NCBI GenBank assembly: GCA_937930695.1
Contig: CALHCB010000083.1
Location: 1 to 64,000, forward strand
Source of the DNA: an uncultured Acidimicrobiales bacterium
GTDB lineage: Bacteria > Actinomycetota > Acidimicrobiia > Acidimicrobiales > SZUA-35
DNA length: 64,000 bases
Direction of reading: 5' to 3'
Below are positions 57,611 through 64,000 of this stretch, piece after piece; position 1 is the stretch's first letter; every line of letters begins with the position of its first letter. The notes under the pieces were generated by a model. The model worked only from the letters and a program-made list of their open reading frames with translations, had not been told where the DNA came from and did no database searches. Both the position numbers and the translations under genes were made by a program.

Positions 57611-58477
57611 GTGGCAATTGCAACAATCTCGACGATCAACGAGACCCGAGAACGCTTGGACGCAGTTCGCGCCAGCGGCCGGTCTGTCGGTTTCGTCCCG
57701 ACCATGGGCTTCCTTCACGACGGTCATGCCTCATTGATGCGCGCCGCTCGAAGTCAAAACGACGTCGTCGTTGCCAGCATCTTCGTAAACCCTCTCCAAT
57801 TCGCCGCCAACGAGGATCTCTCCGACTACCCCCGTGACCTTGACCGTGACACTGACTTGGCCGAACGGTCTGGTGTTGACCTGTTGTTCGTACCCTCCGT
57901 AGAGGAGATGTATCCCCACGGTCCTGTGCTCACCACTGTGACGGTTGACGACATCTCTTCGCGGTTCGAAGGTGCGACCCGTCCGACGCACTTCGCTGGC
58001 GTCGCCACCGTGGTTTCCAAACTCTTCAACATCAGTGGGCCAGCTCGTGCGTATTTCGGCGAGAAAGACTTTCAGCAGCTCGCGGTGATTCGCCGCATGG
58101 TGAGCGACCTCTCAATCCCGATCGAAGTCGTCGGGTGCCCCATCGTTCGAGAAGCCGACGGGCTCGCCATGTCCAGCCGTAACACCTACCTCAGTCCCGA
58201 GCAGCGAGCTGCTGCCCCGGTACTCCGACGGGCACTCGATGCAGGTGTCGCCGCCATCGACAACGGCGAGGTACGTCCGGCCGAGGTTGTCCGGATCATG
58301 ACCACAATCGTTGAGGCAGAATCTCATGCGCAGCTCGACTATGCAGCGGCTGTCGACGCGGCAACGCTGGTTGAACCTGACACTCTTTCCGGCGAAGTTC
58401 GGCTCCTGATTGCCGCTCAAGTTGGACGGCCACGACTGATCGACAATGCTGGTACCTCCATAGAGACGACGACATGA
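57611..58477 (+). CDS. panC: Pantoate--beta-alanine ligase
   Basis: VGFVPTMGFLHDGHASLMRAAR...IFVNPLQFAANEDLSDYPRDLDRD...YFGEKDFQQLAVIRRMV...AMSSRNTYLSPEQR. Confidence 0.97.
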   Translation: MAIATISTINETRERLDAVRASGRSVGFVPTMGFLHDGHASLMRAARSQNDVVVASIFVNPLQFAANEDLSDYPRDLDRDTDLAERSGVDLLFVPSVEEMYPHGPVLTTVTVDDISSRFEGATRPTHFAGVATVVSKLFNISGPARAYFGEKDFQQLAVIRRMVSDLSIPIEVVGCPIVREADGLAMSSRNTYLSPEQRAAAPVLRRALDAGVAAIDNGEVRPAEVVRIMTTIVEAESHAQLDYAAAVDAATLVEPDTLSGEVRLLIAAQVGRPRLIDNAGTSIETTT

Positions 58478-58520
58478 ACCAAACCCTCGTGTTCGACTCA
58501 CCGCTACCAAGGAAACAACC

Positions 58521-59378
58521 GTGAGTTCAAAGGTCACCGTTCCCAAGATCGAAGGCTCCAAGGTTCGCAATGGGGCAGATCCGCTCGTGATGGTCACCGC
58601 CTACGACGCTCCATCTGCTCGAGTTGCGAGTGAGGCGGGCGTCGACATGATTCTCGTCGGCGACAGCGTCGCGATGGTCGTGCTTGGCTACGACGACACC
58701 CTGCAGGTCACCGTGGATGACATGGCGCATCACGTCGCAGCAGTCGCACGGGCGAACCCCGATCCGCTGATCATTGGCGACATGCCGTGGATGAGCTTTC
58801 ACGTCTCGGTTGAAGAGACCGTGAGGAATGCCGCGACTCTGATTCGTGCTGGTGCTCAATGCGTCAAGGTCGAGGGTGGGCGAAAGCGGATCAAGATGAT
58901 CGAAGCAATTCGCGCCGCCGAAATTCCAGTGATCGGCCATGTCGGTCTCACGCCACAATCGGCGAACGTCATGGGCGGCTTCAAGATCCAAGCCCGCGAC
59001 GCACACGACGTCAGGCGAACCATCGCCGCGGCGAAGGGGCTCCAAGCTGCCGGATGTTTTGCCGTCGTCGTCGAGGGTGTGCCTGATCTTGCAGGTGAGA
59101 TGATCACCGATGCGGTCGACATCCCGATCATTGGCATTGGGGCAGGAGCCAACACTGATGGCCAGGTGCTCGTTTACCACGATGTCATCGGGCTCGAGAA
59201 CCGATTCAAGCCCCGGTTCGTCCGCCGCTACGGCACCGCGTACGAAGACCAGGTTGCGTCGATTGCCCAGTTCACTGCCGATGTGCGCGAGAGAAACTTT
59301 CCGGGCCCCGACGAGACCTACAAGACCAACGAGGCACTTGCTGAGGCTCTTGGTCTCTACGGTTCACAACCGAAGTAG
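58521..59378 (+). CDS. panB: 3-methyl-2-oxobutanoate hydroxymethyltransferase
   Basis: MVTAYDAPSARVASEAGVDMILVGDSVAMVVLGYDDTLQVTVDDM...VKVEGG...HVGLTPQSANVMGGFKIQ. Confidence 0.97.
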   Translation: MSSKVTVPKIEGSKVRNGADPLVMVTAYDAPSARVASEAGVDMILVGDSVAMVVLGYDDTLQVTVDDMAHHVAAVARANPDPLIIGDMPWMSFHVSVEETVRNAATLIRAGAQCVKVEGGRKRIKMIEAIRAAEIPVIGHVGLTPQSANVMGGFKIQARDAHDVRRTIAAAKGLQAAGCFAVVVEGVPDLAGEMITDAVDIPIIGIGAGANTDGQVLVYHDVIGLENRFKPRFVRRYGTAYEDQVASIAQFTADVRERNFPGPDETYKTNEALAEALGLYGSQPK

Positions 59379-59436
59379 CGCTCCCACAACACGCTGTCGG
59401 GGGAACAATCGCCTGGGCGACTAGGTTCAGGTCTCA

Positions 59437-60846
59437 ATGGCACCCATCCGACTCCGCGCTCCCTCGAGTTTCGAGCGGGGCTTTGCCCAGATTCGAGACG
59501 AGCTCGACGTGCCGCCTTCGTTCCCCGAGGTGGTGCTCGACGCTGCGAGGGAGGCCCGGCTCGATCTGAGCGGCAGACGAGATGCCCTCAACATCCCGTT
59601 CGTGGCCATCGATCCACCCGGTGCTACCGATCTCGATCAGGCGTTCGCAGCTGAGCGCCACGGTGACGGCTATCGAGTCTTCTATGCCATTGCCGACCTC
59701 GGTGCCTTTCTAGAGCCCGGTGGCGTCATCGATCTCGAAGCCAGAACTCGCGGGACAACGCTGTACAGCCCCGACATCCGCACACCTCTGCATCCGCCGA
59801 TCATCAGCGAAGATCGAGGGAGTCTGCTCGCAGGCACCATCAAACCTGCCCTGTTGTGGACCATCGACCTGGACGCCAGCGGGATGCCCACCGACTCGAG
59901 CTTCGAGCGCGCCATGGTGCAAATTCGTGAAGCGATTCCGTACACAGAAGCCCAGCGCAGGATCGACGCCAACGATGAGATGCTCGTCCTACTGAAAGAA
60001 GTCGGGACCCTTCGGCAAGCCAGGGAAGCCGATCGTGGTGGCGTCAGCCTCAATCTTCCGGCTCAAGAAGTTGTCGAAGTTGACGGCTCCTACAGCCTCA
60101 AATTCGACTCATCGATACCAGTTGAGAACTGGAACGCCCAGATCTCACTTCTGACGGGCATCGTTGCCGGGACCAAGATGTACGAGGCGCAGGTCGGCAT
60201 CCTCCGCACACTGCCACCGACTCGCAAGCAGGACCTTCGGCGTTTGCGTCGTCAAGCCAAGGCCCTTGGGGTCGATTGGCCGGACCACATCGACTACCCA
60301 GATTTCGTCCGTTCGATAACACCCGAAACTCCAACCGACAATGCGTTCTTGCTCCAGGCAGCCCGCTCATTTCGCGGAGCTGGCTATCTCGGCTTCTCAG
60401 GAGAGCAGCCCGAGTTCGCCGAGCACGGGGCAATCGCCTCGATCTACGCCCACGTCACCGCGCCGCTGCGCCGGCTCGTGGATCGCTTCGGCAACGAGAT
60501 TCTGCTCGCTCTCTACGCGGGCGAAGAACCGCCGGCATGGGCCGTGGAAGCGACAGAAGAGCTCCCGTCGCTGATGGGTCGGGCAAAGTCGAAGGAATCG
60601 GCTCTTGAACGTTCAATGGTCGACTTCGCCGAAGCGATGGTGCTCGAGCCTCACGTCGGTAAGTCCTTCGAAGGTTTTGTCATCGACATCAACGAGAAGC
60701 GTGGACGAGCCACCGTGCAGCTTTGCGACCCGGCGGTCGTTACGAATGTTGCACCCGACGGGCTCCAACTCGCACAAGAAGTATCCGTGACTCTTCAGGC
60801 CGTCGACACGTCGAAACGGACGCTCGACTTCGCGGTCGAGAGCTGA
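59437..60846 (+). CDS. RNB-domain ribonuclease (RNase II/R family)
   Basis: FVAIDPPGATDLDQAFAAERHGDGYRVFYAIADLGAFLEPGGVIDLEARTRGTTLYSPD; HVTAPLRRLVDRFGNEILLA. Confidence 0.94.
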   Translation: MAPIRLRAPSSFERGFAQIRDELDVPPSFPEVVLDAAREARLDLSGRRDALNIPFVAIDPPGATDLDQAFAAERHGDGYRVFYAIADLGAFLEPGGVIDLEARTRGTTLYSPDIRTPLHPPIISEDRGSLLAGTIKPALLWTIDLDASGMPTDSSFERAMVQIREAIPYTEAQRRIDANDEMLVLLKEVGTLRQAREADRGGVSLNLPAQEVVEVDGSYSLKFDSSIPVENWNAQISLLTGIVAGTKMYEAQVGILRTLPPTRKQDLRRLRRQAKALGVDWPDHIDYPDFVRSITPETPTDNAFLLQAARSFRGAGYLGFSGEQPEFAEHGAIASIYAHVTAPLRRLVDRFGNEILLALYAGEEPPAWAVEATEELPSLMGRAKSKESALERSMVDFAEAMVLEPHVGKSFEGFVIDINEKRGRATVQLCDPAVVTNVAPDGLQLAQEVSVTLQAVDTSKRTLDFAVES

Positions 60847-60880
60847 TCGAAGCAGACCGAAACAGATCCAACATCTCGAA

Positions 60881-61954
60881 ATGATTCTCCGACCAGAACG
60901 TCACGATCCGCTACCGCGTCAGCCAGCGGGTCTGCCCTGGCCAACCACCGACTGGCCGAAGAAGGCTCCCGAAGCGGACGTCGATCACGTGCAACTCGAG
61001 CAGCTACTCGACACGGCCTTCGGCAACTCCGTTTTCGAAAACTCTGCCGATGGCACACCGTCCCCGGAGCTCGGGCTCATGCTCGCCACGGTTGTTGTCC
61101 ACCGTGGCCACCTTGTCTCCGCTCGATATGGCGAAACGGCTGGCCCCCAAGAACCGCTCATCTCGTGGTCGATGGCCAAGAGCGTGGTTCATGCGTGGGC
61201 GGGCCTCCTCACGATGGACGGGCTGCTCGACGTGCACGCTCCGACCGGAATCCCTGAGTGGGCTGACGATCTCAGATCTGAGATCACGGTCGCGCAACTC
61301 TTGGACATGACCAGTGGGCTCGAGTTCAACGAGGACTACGTCGATGACCAGGTCTCCCATGTCATCGAGATGCTCTTTGGGGAGGGCCAGACCGACACAG
61401 CTGGCTACGCCAGAGACTTTCCATTGGTTCATGCAGCAGGCTCGCACTTCAACTATTCGAGTGGCACAACCAACATCGTCGCTCGGATCTGCGGCGATCT
61501 CGTCGGCGACCAGGAAGCCGTGGAGGCGTACCTCCAGGAGCGTCTGTTCGAACCCCTCGGCATGCAAAGCGCCGATCCTCGATTCGACGATGCGGGCACG
61601 TTCATCGGTTCGTCGTTCCTCTATTGCACGGCGGAGGACTTCGCCCGATTCGGCTACCTGTATCTCCGGAACGGCATGTGGGAGGGGCAGCGTCTTCTTC
61701 CTGACGGTTGGGCGGACGACGCACGATCAGCCGTTTCGGTACCTGTCGATGAAGACTTCTGGTACGGACACCACTGGTGGCTGTGGGATGACTCAACCGG
61801 AGGCTTCGCCTGCCACGGTTACGAGGGTCAGTACATCATCGTGATCCCCGCCCGAGATCTGATCGTTGTCCGTCTCGGGAAAACTCCAGCAGAACGTAAG
61901 GCCCCGGTCATCGCATGGCTGAAGGATGTGATCGCGTGTTTCCCCGAGAAGTAG
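60881..61954 (+). CDS. Serine hydrolase, beta-lactamase (class C) family
   Basis: LISWSMAKSVVHAWAGLLTMDGLLDVHAPTGIPEW...ITVAQLLDMTSGLEF; HFNYSSGTTNIVARI. Confidence 0.93.
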   Translation: MILRPERHDPLPRQPAGLPWPTTDWPKKAPEADVDHVQLEQLLDTAFGNSVFENSADGTPSPELGLMLATVVVHRGHLVSARYGETAGPQEPLISWSMAKSVVHAWAGLLTMDGLLDVHAPTGIPEWADDLRSEITVAQLLDMTSGLEFNEDYVDDQVSHVIEMLFGEGQTDTAGYARDFPLVHAAGSHFNYSSGTTNIVARICGDLVGDQEAVEAYLQERLFEPLGMQSADPRFDDAGTFIGSSFLYCTAEDFARFGYLYLRNGMWEGQRLLPDGWADDARSAVSVPVDEDFWYGHHWWLWDDSTGGFACHGYEGQYIIVIPARDLIVVRLGKTPAERKAPVIAWLKDVIACFPEK

Positions 61955-62412
61955 CCAACAGCCGCTGGCACTACAAGCATCGATTGCGGATCTGCATTGC
62001 TACCGCAACGTTCCTGGCATGCACATTGGCCGCATGCTCCAACAATCCCCGGGAGGTCGCTGACCCCACCATCCTCGAGGGTGCTGGAAGCACCTCGGCA
62101 ACCGATCTGTTCCCCGACGTGATCGACGCCACCGCCACACAGGCGGATGATGGCACATGGACCATCGCTGCGACGCTCAGTTCGCCTTACGACTCTCCCG
62201 AGCGCTACGCCGATGGTTGGAGGGTGATCGGGCCGGACGGAACTGAGTTTGGCCAACGACTGCTCACGCACGACCATGCGGACGAACAGCCCTTCACTCG
62301 AACCCATTCCGGGGTCGTGATTCCGCCAGACATCGACGTCGTCACGATTCAGGGCCGAGATCAGATCAGTGGCTGGGGCGGGTTGACCTTCGAGGTCGCA
62401 CTGCAGCGGTAA
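61915..62412 (+). CDS. Small putative lipoprotein
   Basis: CTLAACSNNP lipobox; start uncertain, overlaps upstream gene. Confidence 0.6.
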   Translation: MAEGCDRVFPREVANSRWHYKHRLRICIATATFLACTLAACSNNPREVADPTILEGAGSTSATDLFPDVIDATATQADDGTWTIAATLSSPYDSPERYADGWRVIGPDGTEFGQRLLTHDHADEQPFTRTHSGVVIPPDIDVVTIQGRDQISGWGGLTFEVALQR

Positions 62413-62465
62413 CGCACTGCAGCGGCAACGCACTGCTGGCAGCACGAAAGCTAGGGTCCACCGCC

Positions 62466-64000
62466 ATGGCTTCCTCGACGAACCAACGACGCCCGATGCG
62501 GCCGAGTGACCTCTATGAACTTCGATCGGTGGGCGAGGTCGTGCTGTTACCAGAAGGCGATGTTGCCTTCACCGTGACATGGCCTGATCAGGCGACAGAT
62601 CAGAATCGTTCGACGATCAGCGTGCTCCAGAAGGACGGAACGGTCCGACAGCTGACGGATGGCCACCTCGACCGCGGCATCTCGCTCAGCCCCGACGGAC
62701 AGCGTCTTGCGTTCTTGCGGACCGAACCAGGCGCTCGGCCTCGTCCCTTCGTTGTGGAGTTAGCGAATGGAGCCACACAACTCGTGGATGGACTGGAGGA
62801 CGGGGCAGACAGCGTGTCCTGGCTCGGCAACAATCAGCTCGTTCTGTTGGCGCCTCAACGTCCAGCCGATCAGGTCGGCGTCGACAATGAGGAGCTGGCT
62901 CGACGGCCGAGAATCATCCACGGGCTCGACTATCGATACAACGGCCGGGGCTGGACACACGACCGGCAGCGCCAAGTTGTGGTGGTCGATCTTGCGACAG
63001 CAACCCAACGAGTCCTTTCTGATCAATCTGTTGATCACCGCGGCCTCGCAACTTCGCCGAACGGCGATGCGATTCTCGCCATTGGACAGCTCGGGCAAGA
63101 CAACGATCTCACCGCAACATCCGACGTCTTACTCTTCGACCTTGAGAGTGGGAAGGAACCCGTCGTGCTGACCCAGGCGGGCGGACGATGGGCACAAACT
63201 GGATGGACGGCGGACGGACGGCCGATGGTGATCGGCACGCCGGACGGCGCAGCGGTTCGATTGATGCGACCTCATCTGCTCGACCGCAATGGTGTCGAGC
63301 CGCCACGAGTTCTCGGCCTCGCAGATGTGAGCGCCGCTTCGGTCGTCGGGGCACCCAGTGTCCCCTGCGTCGTCGATGCTGCCGTGCTGCTGCCGGGAAC
63401 CCGGGGCGGCGCGGTCACGATCGACCGATATGAGCTCTCGACGGGCAACGTGTCCACCCTTTTGCAGGGTCAGCTCTCGGTCGGAGCATTCGACGCAACC
63501 GCAGACGGAACTCGCATCGTTGCCGCCGTGAGCACGCCGACTCGGCCCGCCGAGCTCTGGCAGATTGTCGACAACGAACCCTCGACGCTGTTGTCACTCA
63601 ACGAGGAGCTCCTTGCCCAACTCGACCTCGTCGAACCCGAGCAGTTGCAGATCCCGTCAACTGATGGTGTCTCCGTGGAAGCGTTTCTCTTTCGCCCTCC
63701 CCCTTCGGTCGAGCCGGCAACATCGCCATCACAGCCCGGACCAGCGCTCCATTACATCCACGGTGGACCCATGTTCGCGTATGGCTATGAGTTCTTCGAC
63801 GAATTCCAGCTCGCAGCGGCCGCTGGCTACATCGTGATCGCTGGCAATCCTCGAGGGTCAGACGGGTACGGCGAAGAATGGGCGGCATGCCTCACCGCCC
63901 GACTCGGCACGATTGACTGGCAAGACATCACCGCGATCTCCGACCATCTTTTCGCTCTTCCCGAAGTCGACAGCGAACGAGTTGGAGTGGGCGGCGGGAG
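62466..64000 (+). CDS. S9 family (prolyl oligopeptidase-like) peptidase, 3'-truncated by window
   Basis: Read in frame by hand: open from ATG 62466 to 64000; C-terminal ALHYIHGGPMFAYGYEFFDEFQLAAAAGYIVIAGNPRGSDGYGEEW...RVGVGGG(S). Absent from ORF track because no stop is reached. Confidence 0.9.
   Translation, partial: MASSTNQRRPMRPSDLYELRSVGEVVLLPEGDVAFTVTWPDQATDQNRSTISVLQKDGTVRQLTDGHLDRGISLSPDGQRLAFLRTEPGARPRPFVVELANGATQLVDGLEDGADSVSWLGNNQLVLLAPQRPADQVGVDNEELARRPRIIHGLDYRYNGRGWTHDRQRQVVVVDLATATQRVLSDQSVDHRGLATSPNGDAILAIGQLGQDNDLTATSDVLLFDLESGKEPVVLTQAGGRWAQTGWTADGRPMVIGTPDGAAVRLMRPHLLDRNGVEPPRVLGLADVSAASVVGAPSVPCVVDAAVLLPGTRGGAVTIDRYELSTGNVSTLLQGQLSVGAFDATADGTRIVAAVSTPTRPAELWQIVDNEPSTLLSLNEELLAQLDLVEPEQLQIPSTDGVSVEAFLFRPPPSVEPATSPSQPGPALHYIHGGPMFAYGYEFFDEFQLAAAAGYIVIAGNPRGSDGYGEEWAACLTARLGTIDWQDITAISDHLFALPEVDSERVGVGGG

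Noticed and set aside
1-64000. Mobile element, prophage or defence island
   Set aside because: No transposase, integrase, phage structural or restriction/CRISPR genes recognised; the excisionase-like HTH at 41925 is alone and better explained as a regulator.

Overview
High-GC actinobacterial chromosome segment. Codon use, LAxTG sorting signals, and LCP, DUF3090 and F420-type genes fit Actinomycetota, perhaps Acidimicrobiia (taxonomy is inference). About 68 protein-coding genes are supported. I saw no tRNA, rRNA, CRISPR array, phage or insertion sequence. Main blocks: (i) a 154-aa-repeat surface protein with an LAFTG sorting signal, truncated by the window start; (ii) a polysaccharide assembly region at about 5.2-19.6 kb (ABC exporter, GT2, split Alg13/Alg14-type GT, flippase, O-antigen-ligase-like polymerase, Wzz/BY-kinase-like protein, LCP ligase, two APH-fold kinases); (iii) an EssC-like FHA/FtsK protein lacking ATPase modules, followed by an OmpA/BON protein; (iv) the unexplained triad MSMEG_4193 phosphatase / DUF3090 / SCO1664 kinase-like; (v) a complete-looking actinobacterial Tad pilus locus at 35.1-41.6 kb; (vi) a TetR/P450 divergent pair, a UvrD-like helicase with an SOS-box-like palindrome, and several DNA glycosylases; (vii) a panB/panC region, an RNB ribonuclease and a truncated S9 peptidase at the window end. 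Best leads: a BY-kinase homologue with all three nucleotide-binding motifs degenerate, the ATPase-less EssC-like protein, the kinase/phosphatase triad, two strongly structured intergenic elements, a repeated leaderless -10 signature, the SOS-like box on the helicase start codon, and a decayed P450 remnant missed by the ORF track.
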